Source of the DNA: Ornatilinea apprima
Lineage (GTDB): Bacteria > Chloroflexota > Anaerolineae > Anaerolineales > Anaerolineaceae
Direction: 5' to 3'
Assembly (NCBI RefSeq): GCF_001306115.1
Contig: NZ_LGCL01000032.1
Span: 1 to 64,000, forward strand
DNA: 64,000 bases
In this document: positions 43,002 through 51,838 of the stretch, piece by piece
Layout: every line of letters starts with the position of its first letter
How positions within the stretch are numbered: position 1 is the first letter of the stretch
Notes under the pieces: model-generated
Database searches by the model: none
Told to the model about the DNA's origin: nothing
Seen by the model: the letters and a program-made list of their open reading frames with translations, nothing else
Translations under genes and position numbers: made by a program

Positions 43002-45506
43002 ATGGTTTCATCAATCGAAAAATTACTCAAATTTGCTAAACTGGAAATTGACCGCGGTTACGATAACCGCTCTGTGTTCGGCGGCCTGAATTACATTGCC
43101 CCTTTATGGGACCAGGAAGCTAAGAGTCAAAAAATTGACTCCGCTCTGGTGGAAAACATCACCGCGATACTGGCCGCTTATGATTCTTACAACCTGGAAC
43201 AGCGCAAAGTAGCCATCGCGGAAATCATTTCCACTCTTTCTGAGGGGGCACAGGCAGGCCCCGCCGCTGCAGAATCCGCTCCAGCCTCCCGACCCACCAG
43301 CGCCACTGGTGTGGAACAGCCTACCCAACGCGCCACGCGCCCGCCAGAACCAACCGGCAGCCAACCACGCCCTGCGCCTGCTGAAACGCCATCCCAACCG
43401 GCTAAAATGGTGGAACTCTCTGCGCCGCTGACCGTTCTTAGCGGCATTGGCTCGAAAAAATACGCACAACTAAAGAAACTGGGCCTGGAAACCATTGGTG
43501 ACCTGCTCTACTTCTTCCCGCGTCGATATGATGATTACAGCAAATTAAAACCGATTAACCGTCTGGAATATGGTGAAAAAGTAACCGTCATCGGCACGGT
43601 CATGAGCGAATCCACCCGCACCTCCCGCGGTGGAAAAACCATCACCGAATTGATCGTCAGCGACACTACATCGTTCTTAAGAGTCAACTTTTTCAACAAC
43701 CCTTATGCGGCTGCTCGCTACAAAACTGGTGATCAATTGGTTTTATCTGGCAAAATTGACACCTATCTCGGCCGCCTGGTGATGAATCACCCGGACATTG
43801 AATTGATTGATCAGCAGCACCTGCACACCAACCGAATCGTCCCAGTGTATCCCTTGGTCGAAGGCATTACCCAAAAAGACATCCGCTCGCACGTCTCCAG
43901 AGTCGTCGAGCGCTACGCTCCGCTGGTTGCCGATCCGCTTCCGAGTTTTATTCGCAAAGAAGCCGGGATTCCCGATTTACGCCGGGCGCTGCAGCAGGTT
44001 CACTACCCCGATAACGAAGATCTGTTGAAGCAAGCGCGCCGCCGCTTTGCCTTTGAAGAAATTTTCTATATTCAATTGGGCGTATTAAGCCAAAAACGAA
44101 GCTGGAAAGCGGCTTCGGCAGCATCGTACTCCATAACCGATGACTACCTTGCGCAGCAGATTCAACGCCTGCCCTTTCCCCTCACCGGAGCGCAACGCCG
44201 TGTCCTCGATGAAATCCGCGCCGACCTGGCCTCTGGCTCCCCGATGAACCGCTTGCTGCAAGGCGATGTGGGCTCCGGGAAGACCATCATAGCCGCGCTG
44301 GCTGTGCTGGTTATCGCCCAGAATAACGCTCAGTCCGCCATCATGGCCCCCACCAGTATCCTGGCAGATCAGCATTACCGCAACCTCACCCGCCTGCTGA
44401 CTCAACCCATCGCCGAAGACGAACAACCTCCGCTGCGGCCGGAAGAAATCCGCCTTCTCGTTGGCGACACCCCCGAATCGGAACGCCAGGAGATCCGCGC
44501 CGGTTTGAGCAGTGGAGAGATTAAGCTGCTCATCGGCACCCACGCACTGATTGAAGACGGTGTGGAATTCAATCAATTGCAACTGGCCGTCATTGACGAG
44601 CAGCACCGCTTTGGCGTCAACCAGCGCGCGCGCTTGCGCGCCAAAGGTCAAAACCCGCACCTGTTGGTAATGACCGCCACTCCCATTCCCCGCTCAATGG
44701 CCTTGACCGTCTACGGAGATCTGGACCTATCGATCATGGACGAGATGCCCCAAGGCCGCCAGCCCGTCAACACGCATGTCCTAAGCCCGCGCGAGCGAGA
44801 GCGAGCCTACTCGCTCATTCAATCACAAATCACCAGTGGTCATCAGGCTTTCATCATCTGCCCCCTGGTAGAGCAGCCTGACGACGACCAGCCCGACCCC
44901 GACTTGGAGAAGAAAGCCGCCGTGCAGGAATATGAACGTTTGCAAACCTCCGTATTTCCACACCTCAAGCTTGGTTTGCTGCACGGCCGCATGAAGCCCG
45001 ATGAAAAAGATGCCGTCATGCGCAAATTCCAGCAGAAAGTATTCGATATTCTCGTCTCCACCTCCGTGGTTGAGGTGGGCGTCGATATACCCAATGCCAC
45101 CGTCATCCTCATTGAAGGCGCCAACCGCTTTGGCCTGGCACAGCTGCACCAATTTAGAGGCCGGGTTGGGCGCGGTGGCGACGCAGCTTATTGCATCCTC
45201 GTTCCCGAAAAAGAAGATGCCGTTGAAAATGAGCGGCTGATGGTGATGACCCAGACCAATGACGGCTTTGTCCTTGCCGAAAAAGACCTGGAACAGCGCG
45301 GGCCAGGCCAGTTCCTCGGAACCCGCCAATCGGGATTCTCAGAACTCAAAATGGCCAGCCTCAGTGACGTCCATCTCATCGAAAAAGCCCGCGGGTTGGC
45401 CCATCAGCTCTTTGAACGCGACCCAGAGCTTCAAAACCCCGAAAACCTGGAATTGTCCCGCCGTCTGCAGGCCTTCTGGAAAAGCGGCAAAGGAGACCAG
45501 AGCTGA
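43002..45506 (+). CDS. recG: ATP-dependent DNA helicase RecG
   Basis: RecG remodels stalled replication forks and branches Holliday junctions. The 834-residue protein is longer than E. coli RecG (693) because of an approximately 140-residue N-terminal extension: a helical segment (1-85) then a Pro/Ala-rich linker. After it come the wedge/OB domain (GIGSKKYAQLKKLGLETIGDLLYFFPRRYDDY), helicase motif I GDVGSGKT, motif II DEQHRFG, TATPIPRSMALT and the motif VI region QFRGRVGRGG. Similar extensions occur in other Chloroflexota and cyanobacterial RecG. Its stop overlaps the coaD start by one base. Confidence 0.95.
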   Translation: MVSSIEKLLKFAKLEIDRGYDNRSVFGGLNYIAPLWDQEAKSQKIDSALVENITAILAAYDSYNLEQRKVAIAEIISTLSEGAQAGPAAAESAPASRPTSATGVEQPTQRATRPPEPTGSQPRPAPAETPSQPAKMVELSAPLTVLSGIGSKKYAQLKKLGLETIGDLLYFFPRRYDDYSKLKPINRLEYGEKVTVIGTVMSESTRTSRGGKTITELIVSDTTSFLRVNFFNNPYAAARYKTGDQLVLSGKIDTYLGRLVMNHPDIELIDQQHLHTNRIVPVYPLVEGITQKDIRSHVSRVVERYAPLVADPLPSFIRKEAGIPDLRRALQQVHYPDNEDLLKQARRRFAFEEIFYIQLGVLSQKRSWKAASAASYSITDDYLAQQIQRLPFPLTGAQRRVLDEIRADLASGSPMNRLLQGDVGSGKTIIAALAVLVIAQNNAQSAIMAPTSILADQHYRNLTRLLTQPIAEDEQPPLRPEEIRLLVGDTPESERQEIRAGLSSGEIKLLIGTHALIEDGVEFNQLQLAVIDEQHRFGVNQRARLRAKGQNPHLLVMTATPIPRSMALTVYGDLDLSIMDEMPQGRQPVNTHVLSPRERERAYSLIQSQITSGHQAFIICPLVEQPDDDQPDPDLEKKAAVQEYERLQTSVFPHLKLGLLHGRMKPDEKDAVMRKFQQKVFDILVSTSVVEVGVDIPNATVILIEGANRFGLAQLHQFRGRVGRGGDAAYCILVPEKEDAVENERLMVMTQTNDGFVLAEKDLEQRGPGQFLGTRQSGFSELKMASLSDVHLIEKARGLAHQLFERDPELQNPENLELSRRLQAFWKSGKGDQS

Positions 45507-46030
45507 TGGTGAAAGCTGTATTCCCGGCCACCTTTGATCCGATCCACTACGGCCATATCGATATCGCCTATCGCGCCTCCAAAATGTTTGACGAGGTTGT
45601 CGTGGCCGTATACGATAAACCGCTGAAAAATCTGGTTTTTACTCCCGAAGAACGCTTGCAAATGGCTCGCCTTGCCTTTGAATCCAACTCAAAAATCAAC
45701 GTGGTGGGATATTCTGGATTAACAGTGGACTTTTGCCGTAAAATAAACGCACAGGTAATTGTACGCGGGCTGCGCGTTTTTTCTGATTTTGAATATGAAT
45801 TCCGCATGGCACTGGCAAACCACCGCCTGGCACCGGAGATTGAAGTGGTTGCGCTCATCACCAGTGAGCAACACTCTTTTCTCTCCTCGTCGACCGTTAG
45901 AGAAATTGCCGCCCTCGGGGGAGACGTAAGCAGCATGGTTCCTCCGCATGTGGAAAGGGCGTTAAAATTTCGCTATCAAGAGCTGTCGCAAGAAAAGGAA
46001 TATATTCCGCACAGCTCGCTGCGTGACTAA
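45506..46030 (+). CDS. coaD: Pantetheine-phosphate adenylyltransferase
   Basis: CoaD transfers AMP to 4'-phosphopantetheine in coenzyme A synthesis. The 174-residue protein has the nucleotidyltransferase motif TFDPIHYGHIDIA (H-x-G-H), VRGLRVFSDFEYEFRMALANHRLAPE and the SSSTVREIAALGGDVS motif. It begins within the recG stop codon (TGATG), so translation is coupled. It has about 15 more C-terminal residues than E. coli CoaD. Confidence 0.95.
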   Translation: MVKAVFPATFDPIHYGHIDIAYRASKMFDEVVVAVYDKPLKNLVFTPEERLQMARLAFESNSKINVVGYSGLTVDFCRKINAQVIVRGLRVFSDFEYEFRMALANHRLAPEIEVVALITSEQHSFLSSSTVREIAALGGDVSSMVPPHVERALKFRYQELSQEKEYIPHSSLRD

Positions 46031-46084
46031 CCAAAATTGGCCTGATTATTGCAACATATAGGGCGATTCTGTCTGGAGGACGAT

Positions 46085-46540
46085 ATGGACATACTTCATC
46101 TTGTGGATAGGCTTGAAGAGCTCTTTAATGAAAGCCGTTCAGTTCCCTTCACCCACAGCGTGATTGTGGATGAAGACCTGATGCTGGATATCATTGATCA
46201 AATGCGCGTTTCCATCCCAGAAGAGATCAAAAAAGCTCAGCAGCTTCTGGCGCAAAAAGACCGCATCCTGGCGCAAGCTCAGGAAGAGGCCAATCGCACC
46301 CTAGCGCTTGCACGCGAAAAATCAGAATCAGTTGTTGAGCGCGATTCCATCGTCCAGGCTGCTCAGGCACGCGCTGAACAAATCATCGCTCAGGCCAAGG
46401 TGGAAATCGAAAACACCAAACGCGAAGCCGATGACTATGTACTGGATACGCTCACCAAATTGGAAATGGAATTGGACCGTTCTCTTAACCAGGTACGGAA
46501 CGGCATTCGCACGCTGTCTCGCCCTCCAGAATCAGAATAA
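46085..46540 (+). CDS. Coiled-coil protein related to F0 subunit b / DivIVA-like proteins
   Basis: The 151-residue protein starts with MDILHLVDRLEELFNES and V-D-E-D-x-M-L-D-I-I-D-Q-M-R. A long Ala/Gln/Glu-rich coiled coil (about 50-140) follows, with A-Q-E-E-A-N-R and A-R-A-E-Q-I-I-A-Q-A-K-V-E repeats like ATP synthase subunit b. There is no transmembrane helix. Proteins of this kind follow coaD in several Actinobacteria and Chloroflexota; their function is unknown, with a scaffold role suspected. CTGGAGGA precedes the ATG. Confidence 0.82.
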   Translation: MDILHLVDRLEELFNESRSVPFTHSVIVDEDLMLDIIDQMRVSIPEEIKKAQQLLAQKDRILAQAQEEANRTLALAREKSESVVERDSIVQAAQARAEQIIAQAKVEIENTKREADDYVLDTLTKLEMELDRSLNQVRNGIRTLSRPPESE

Positions 46541-46568
46541 CACCGCATTCCAAACGAACAATGAGAGA

Positions 46569-46612
46569 ACCGCCGGAAACTTTGCTTGTCTCCGGCGGTT
46601 GTTTGTTTTCCA
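46569..46612 (+). terminator. Terminator after the recG-coaD transcript
   Basis: The 9-bp stem ACCGCCGGA/TCCGGCGGT is followed by TGTTTGTTTT. It sits between convergent genes. Confidence 0.85.
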
Positions 46613-49111
46613 TTACGCAGAAGGCTCAGCGCTGTCCGGCGTGGATTCAGCCTCCGGTTTGGTTTTGCCTCTTACCCGTTTCGGTTTGGGTGTATCGGCG
46701 TGCAGCGCAATATCCAAAACTTCATCCATGTGGCTCACCAGCCGGATGGACATACTTTCCCGCGCTTTCTTGGGTACATCCACCAGGTCTTTCTGGTTGC
46801 GTTCCGGCAAAATGGCGATGCTTAAACCAGCCCGGTAGGCCGCCAGAATCTTCTCGCGCACCCCGCCCACCGGCAGAACCCGCCCGCGCAGGGTGATCTC
46901 GCCGGTCATCCCCACTTCTTTTCGCACCCGGCGCCCGGTGAACGCAGAAATCATGGCTGCCGCCAGGGTGATGCCAGCGCTCGGCCCATCTTTCGGAATG
47001 GCGCCTTCAGGAATGTGTATGTGAACATCCAGGTTTTCATACACATCCGGGCTGATTCCCAGTTGTTCAGAGCGTGACTTCAGGTAAGACAAAGCCGCCT
47101 GCGCCGATTCTTGCATAATCTCGCCCACCTGTCCGGTGATTTGCAGGTTGCCCTTTCCGTCCAGCACTACCACTTCCACGGGCATAATCTCACCACCGCT
47201 CTCTGTCCAGGCCATCGCGGTGGCCACACCCACTTCATCCGCTTTTTCCGCTTCCGTCTGGAAGAACTGCGGCGGCCCCAAGAATTTTTCCACCAACGCA
47301 GATGTGATCCGGGTTGGGTAGCTGGCGCTTTCTGATTTCTTGCGCGCCACTTTCCGGCAAATCCGCCCCAATTCGCGTTCCAGGCTGCGCACACCAGCTT
47401 CGTAGGTGTACTCGCGAATCACCCGGCTGAGCGCCTGGCGTTGAAAAACCAGTTCCTTCTCTTGCAGCCCGCTCTCTTCCAACTGGCGCGGAATGAGAAA
47501 CTGCTGGGCAATTTCCACTTTGTCTTCTTCAATGTAACCGGGAAACTCAATCATTTCCATACGGTCAAGCAGCGCAGGTGGAATGCTGCCCACCGAATTG
47601 GCCGTGGTAATAAACATCACCCGCGAGAGGTCATAAGCTACTTCCAGATAATGATCAGAAAAGGCGTTGTTTTGCTCAGGATCCAGCACCTCCAACAAAG
47701 CCGCTGAAGGGTCACCGCGAAAATCAGAACCCAATTTATCGATCTCATCCAGCATGAAGAGCGGGTTGATCGAGCCTGCCCGTCGCATGGTTTGCAGAAT
47801 CCGGCCTGGCATCGCGCCAATATAGGTGCGTCGGTGTCCGCGGATTTCAGCCTCATCACGCACGCCGCCCAGTGACAAGCGCACAAAATTTCGTCCCAGC
47901 GCCTCGGCAATCGAGCGGCCTAAGGAGGTTTTGCCCGTGCCAGGGGGGCCGACGAAACAAAGAATCGGCTGGCGCAGGCGTTTGGGTTTCAGGCTGCGCA
48001 CGGCAATATATTCCAAAATACGTTCTTTGGCGCGCGGCAGACCGTAATGGTTTTTTTCTAAAACCTCAGCCGCGTGTTTCACATCCAGGTTGTCTTCGGT
48101 CTCTTCCGTCCACGGCAGGTCAAGAATCCAGTCCAGATAGGTGCGGATGATGCCCACTTCGGGTGCCATCGGCGGAACTTGCGCCAGCCGGTCTAATTCT
48201 TTCACCGCCGCCAGTTTAACCTCTTCGGGCAGCGAGCGGTTTTCAATCTTTTCGCGCAGCTCATTGAGTTCACGGGTAAAAATATCGCCTTCACCCAGTT
48301 CATTCTGGATTTGCTTTAATTGCTCGCGCAGATAGTATTCACGCTGGCTGCGATCAACCTCGCTCTGCACCCGTGTTTGAATTTCATCTTCCAGTTCCAG
48401 CACATCCAGTTCCTGCGCCAGCATGTGATTGATGCGCTTTAGCCGCTCGGCTGGGTCGGGCAGCATCAGTAAAAGCTGCCGCTCTTTGAAAGGCAGTGAA
48501 ATGGCAGTTGAAATCATATCCGAAAGCCAGCCCGGCTCATTGATGTTCATCGAAAACAGATGGGCTTCTTCGGGTAAACTGCGGTCAAGCTGCACGCAGC
48601 GCTCAAACAGATCCCGCGACGTGCGCATCAACGCCTTGGTTGTGCGGTCCACCCGCGTCGATTCGGCAATGACCTTGACTTTGACTTTGACAAACGGTTC
48701 ATATTGGGTGAATTCTAGAATTTCTACCCGCCGCCGGCCTTGCACCAGCGCGGAATTATTGCCATCGGGCAGGGTCAAAAGCCGCCCAACCGCCATTTCC
48801 ACCCCAATCGGAAGAAAATCTTCCTCACCTGGTTCATCTAAATCTTCATCGCGCTGGATCAAAGCCACTACCGTGCGATATTTATACTGCGCGTCTTGAA
48901 TCGCCAGCAGATTCGGCCCCGGTGTGATGAAGATCGGCGAGATCATGTGCGGAAAAACGACAATATCGCGCAGCATCACCGCGGCCGCTTCAAATTCTTG
49001 TTTTTCATCGGTTACACTGTCCGGGATGCGGTACAGCTCTTCGGTGCGCTGGTGCAGCGCAGAAAAGTCATCCGGGGCATCCTGTCGTTGGTACCAGTCA
49101 TCAGCTCTCAT
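46613..49111 (-). CDS. lon: ATP-dependent protease Lon
   Basis: Lon degrades misfolded and regulatory proteins in the cytoplasm. The 832-residue protein has an N-terminal LON substrate-binding domain (about 45-250: [21 protein letters not shown]), an AAA+ module with [19 protein letters not shown] and [12 protein letters not shown], and a protease domain with the catalytic Ser in [14 protein letters not shown] and the Lys in [14 protein letters not shown]. This is the LonA class. It lies 3 bases after folC on the same strand and is convergent with the coaD transcript. Confidence 0.97.
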   Translation of the reverse strand: MRADDWYQRQDAPDDFSALHQRTEELYRIPDSVTDEKQEFEAAAVMLRDIVVFPHMISPIFITPGPNLLAIQDAQYKYRTVVALIQRDEDLDEPGEEDFLPIGVEMAVGRLLTLPDGNNSALVQGRRRVEILEFTQYEPFVKVKVKVIAESTRVDRTTKALMRTSRDLFERCVQLDRSLPEEAHLFSMNINEPGWLSDMISTAISLPFKERQLLLMLPDPAERLKRINHMLAQELDVLELEDEIQTRVQSEVDRSQREYYLREQLKQIQNELGEGDIFTRELNELREKIENRSLPEEVKLAAVKELDRLAQVPPMAPEVGIIRTYLDWILDLPWTEETEDNLDVKHAAEVLEKNHYGLPRAKERILEYIAVRSLKPKRLRQPILCFVGPPGTGKTSLGRSIAEALGRNFVRLSLGGVRDEAEIRGHRRTYIGAMPGRILQTMRRAGSINPLFMLDEIDKLGSDFRGDPSAALLEVLDPEQNNAFSDHYLEVAYDLSRVMFITTANSVGSIPPALLDRMEMIEFPGYIEEDKVEIAQQFLIPRQLEESGLQEKELVFQRQALSRVIREYTYEAGVRSLERELGRICRKVARKKSESASYPTRITSALVEKFLGPPQFFQTEAEKADEVGVATAMAWTESGGEIMPVEVVVLDGKGNLQITGQVGEIMQESAQAALSYLKSRSEQLGISPDVYENLDVHIHIPEGAIPKDGPSAGITLAAAMISAFTGRRVRKEVGMTGEITLRGRVLPVGGVREKILAAYRAGLSIAILPERNQKDLVDVPKKARESMSIRLVSHMDEVLDIALHADTPKPKRVRGKTKPEAESTPDSAEPSA

Positions 49112-49114
49112 ACA

Positions 49115-50506
49115 TTAACCTTTGAATTCTTTCTTCACGTCCAAACTTGCGAACCACAGCTCCCGCACTGCCGCGGCCATAAACATACTGCCGGCTACCA
49201 CAACGGCGGCGTCTGCCCCGGCTTGTTGAAGCGCGTATGCTAACGCATTTTCCACCGGTTTAACCACCACAGCCGGACGCCCAAATTGGTGCGCCAGCTT
49301 CACGATCCTTTCGGCTTCCATCGCCCGCGGATGCAGCGACTCGGAAGCCACTACCTGACAGACACGCGGCATCAGCTCGATGAACATCCCTTCCACATCT
49401 TTGTCTTCCGATGCGCCAAACAACAAAACTACGTCTTTTCCCGGAAAATAATCATCAATCGCCAGCCGCAGTTTCAAGGCGGAATCGCGGTTATGGGCTG
49501 AATCAATCACAACCGGCGGGTCTCGGCGTAAAACCTCAAAGCGCGCCGGCCAAACCACATAAGCGAACCCCTTAAGAATATCCGCTTCGGTCAGCACCAG
49601 GCCCTCTTCTTGCGCAACCTGCAGGGCCGCGTAGGCTGTCGCCGCGTTCTGCACCTGGTGCTGACCAAGCAGCGGCAAGAACACCTCCAGCGGCTCCCAG
49701 CCTTGCGGGCCATCTTCCTGCAGGTAGGCGTCCATTCGGTCTTGCTCTTCCGCCCGCCAGATCAGCATCGTCTGGCCATCCAGCGAGCTGCGCCACGGTG
49801 CGAAGCGAACATCCCGCCCCACCAGCACCATCTTGGAACCGCGTTCCTGCGCAGCGCGCGCCACGGTCTCCAGCGCTTCCGGTTTCTGCGGTGAAACCAC
49901 CACCGGCCGGCCGGGTTTGATAATGCCCGCTTTTTCAAAAGCGATCTTCTCCAGGCTGTTGCCCAAAATCGCCATGTGATCCATCGAAAGAGAAGTGATC
50001 ACCGAGACCAGTGGCTGCACCACATTCGTGGCGTCCAGTCGCCCGCCCAGGCCCACTTCCACCACGGCCACGTCCACGTTTTTTCGCGCAAAATACAAAA
50101 AACTTAGCGCCGTGGTAATCTCAAATGTGGTAATCCGCTCCACCGCTTCGACCTGCGGCTTTATCTCGTTGACCAGCGCCACCAGCTCATCTTTGCTAAT
50201 TTCTACCCCATTAACCTTGATTCGCTCGGTGTATTCCACCAGGTGCGGAGAAGTAAAAAAGCCAGTGCGGTATCCTGCCATTTGTAGCGCGCTGGCAATC
50301 ATCGCTGCAACCGAACCTTTCCCCTTGGTTCCCGCGACATGGATCACCCGGTATTTTTTGTGCGGGTTGCCTAATCGCTCCAGCAGTTCCGTGATCCGCT
50401 CCAGGTTGAACACACTCGGATCATATTGTGATGTGCGGTTTAATGAATAATCAACGTACCGGTAAAGATAATCCAGCGCCGACTGGTATTCCAGATTAAT
50501 TTCCAT
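49115..50506 (-). CDS. folC: Folylpolyglutamate synthase / dihydrofolate synthase
   Basis: FolC adds glutamate to dihydropteroate or folate with ATP. The 463-residue Mur-ligase-fold protein has the P-loop HVAGTKGKGSVAAM, the folate loop RTGFFTSPHLVEYTERIKVNG, the carbamylated-Lys region EKAGIIKPGRPVV and the C-terminal DSAHNRDSALKLRLAI. Whether it has dihydrofolate synthase activity cannot be decided from sequence. It precedes lon and is divergent from the DUF503 gene. Confidence 0.95.
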   Translation of the reverse strand: MEINLEYQSALDYLYRYVDYSLNRTSQYDPSVFNLERITELLERLGNPHKKYRVIHVAGTKGKGSVAAMIASALQMAGYRTGFFTSPHLVEYTERIKVNGVEISKDELVALVNEIKPQVEAVERITTFEITTALSFLYFARKNVDVAVVEVGLGGRLDATNVVQPLVSVITSLSMDHMAILGNSLEKIAFEKAGIIKPGRPVVVSPQKPEALETVARAAQERGSKMVLVGRDVRFAPWRSSLDGQTMLIWRAEEQDRMDAYLQEDGPQGWEPLEVFLPLLGQHQVQNAATAYAALQVAQEEGLVLTEADILKGFAYVVWPARFEVLRRDPPVVIDSAHNRDSALKLRLAIDDYFPGKDVVLLFGASEDKDVEGMFIELMPRVCQVVASESLHPRAMEAERIVKLAHQFGRPAVVVKPVENALAYALQQAGADAAVVVAGSMFMAAAVRELWFASLDVKKEFKG

Positions 50507-50557
50507 TGGCCTTTAGCTTTCTCTCTGCTTCTTTGTTATCATCATTCACAAACCATA

Positions 50558-50563
50558 ATTATA
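50558..50563 (-). promoter_or_regulatory. Probable -10 element for folC-lon
   Basis: A perfect TATAAT on the minus strand lies 52 bases before the folC ATG. The -35 region has no clear match. It is interleaved with the promoter on the opposite strand. Confidence 0.45.
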
Positions 50564-50572
50564 CGATAGGAT

Positions 50573-50601
50573 TTGACCATTGCTGGTAGATCGGGTACAT
50601 T
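50573..50601 (+). promoter_or_regulatory. Promoter of the DUF503 gene
   Basis: TTGACC and TACATT are separated by exactly 17 bases. The transcript would begin about 20 bases before the ATG, just upstream of the AAAAGAGG ribosome site. Confidence 0.7.
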
Positions 50602-50626
50602 AATTTTACAAAAAGAGGTTAATACC

Positions 50627-50911
50627 ATGCCGGTTGGGTTATTGAGTCTTCAAATTCATCTCGCGGACTGCCATTCGCTGAAGGAAAAACGCGCCCGCAT
50701 CCAGCCGATTTTGCACCGGCTTCACCGTGAATTTAATGTTTCGACTTCTGAGCTGGATTACAACGATATTTGGAAAGACGCCCTTTTGGGTATTGCCTGC
50801 GTCAGCAACGATTCCATCTTTATCCGCCAGGTGTTTCAAGAAATTCAGCACTTTTTTCAGCGCGCCTGGCCAGACGTAGAAATTGTCGACGAGCGCATCG
50901 AAATCCTATAA
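50627..50911 (+). CDS. DUF503 (YlxP-like) protein
   Basis: The 94-residue protein has the DUF503 pattern: short hydrophobic strand GLLSLQIHLADCHSLKEKRARIQPI, then FNVSTSELDYNDIWKDALLGIACVSND. YlxP of Bacillus lies in the nusA-infB-rbfA operon and has been implicated in ribosome assembly; here it stands next to folC instead. The ATG follows AAAAGAGG at 8 bases. The SDR gene begins 30 bases downstream on the same strand. Confidence 0.9.
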   Translation: MPVGLLSLQIHLADCHSLKEKRARIQPILHRLHREFNVSTSELDYNDIWKDALLGIACVSNDSIFIRQVFQEIQHFFQRAWPDVEIVDERIEIL

Positions 50912-50941
50912 ACATTTTTTAAGCCATAACAGGAGAACAAC

Positions 50942-51733
50942 ATGGATTTGAAATTGAAAGATAAAGTGGCTCTGATCACCGGTTCCAGCAAGGGATTGGG
51001 CTATGCTACTGCCCTCAAATTGGCCGAAGAAGGCGCGCGGGTGGCCATTAATAGCCGCAATCCCGAAGCCCTGCAAACAGCCGCCAACCAGATCCGCCAG
51101 CAGACCGGCGCCGAAGTGCTGGCTCTGCCCGGTGATGTTACCCAACCCGACCTGCCTGCCCACCTCGTCGAACAGGTTCTGGGGCATTTTGGCAGGCTGG
51201 ACCTGCTGGTTTGCAACGCTGGCGGCCCGCCTTCTGGCGAGTTTGAATCGTTTACAGACGAACAATGGCACCAGGCCGTTGAACTTTCCTTTCTCAGTCA
51301 GGTGCGCCTCATCCGCGCCGCCTTGCCGGCCCTGCGCCAGTCGGAATGCGCCAGCGTGCTGACCATTACATCCTATTCCGTCAAGCAACCCATCCCCAAC
51401 CTGGTGCTTTCCAACAGCGTCCGCGCCGCCACGGTGGGGCTGACCAAAAGCCTGGCACTCGAACTGGGCTCGGAAGGCATCCGCTTTAACTCCATTCTCC
51501 CTGCCTGGACGGAAACCCAGCGCGTGTACGACCTGATGAACGCCCGTGCCGCCTCCACCGGGCGCAGCGTGGAAGAAGAAATCGCTCTGCAGGCGGTCAG
51601 CAGCCCAATGGGCCGCATGGCCACCCCCGAAGAATTTGCCAACGCGGCCGTGTTTTTGCTCTCTCCCGCCGCCTCGTACATCACCGGCGTCATGCTCAGC
51701 GTGGATGGCGGCATGTACAAAGGCACCCTTTAA
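50942..51733 (+). CDS. Atypical short-chain dehydrogenase/reductase lacking YxxxK
   Basis: The 263-residue Rossmann protein has the cofactor motif TGSSKGLG (14-21), NAGG (92-95) and catalytic-type Ser144. The classical Y-x-x-x-K is replaced by S-N-S-V-R (Ser157/Arg161), within P-N-L-V-L-S-N-S-V-R-A-A. A branch of 3-oxoacyl-ACP-reductase-like SDRs shares this L-S-N-x-V-R motif, so it is not a mutation unique to this genome. What it reduces, if anything, is unknown. AGGAG precedes the ATG. A GC-rich hairpin follows. Confidence 0.88.
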   Translation: MDLKLKDKVALITGSSKGLGYATALKLAEEGARVAINSRNPEALQTAANQIRQQTGAEVLALPGDVTQPDLPAHLVEQVLGHFGRLDLLVCNAGGPPSGEFESFTDEQWHQAVELSFLSQVRLIRAALPALRQSECASVLTITSYSVKQPIPNLVLSNSVRAATVGLTKSLALELGSEGIRFNSILPAWTETQRVYDLMNARAASTGRSVEEEIALQAVSSPMGRMATPEEFANAAVFLLSPAASYITGVMLSVDGGMYKGTL

Positions 51734-51756
51734 CGGTTTATCGTCTTCAAGATCAT

Positions 51757-51785
51757 CGGCTGCCGGAAAAACCGGCAGCCGTTTG
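51757..51785 (+). terminator. Hairpin after the SDR gene
   Basis: A perfect 10-bp stem CGGCTGCCGG/CCGGCAGCCG with a 5-base A loop is followed by TTTGG. The stem is strong but the T-tail is short. Confidence 0.65.
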
Positions 51786-51838
51786 GCTTAAAAATCGGGT
51801 AAAATTACCCCGAATTTATCGTTGTAAAAGGACTTTGA

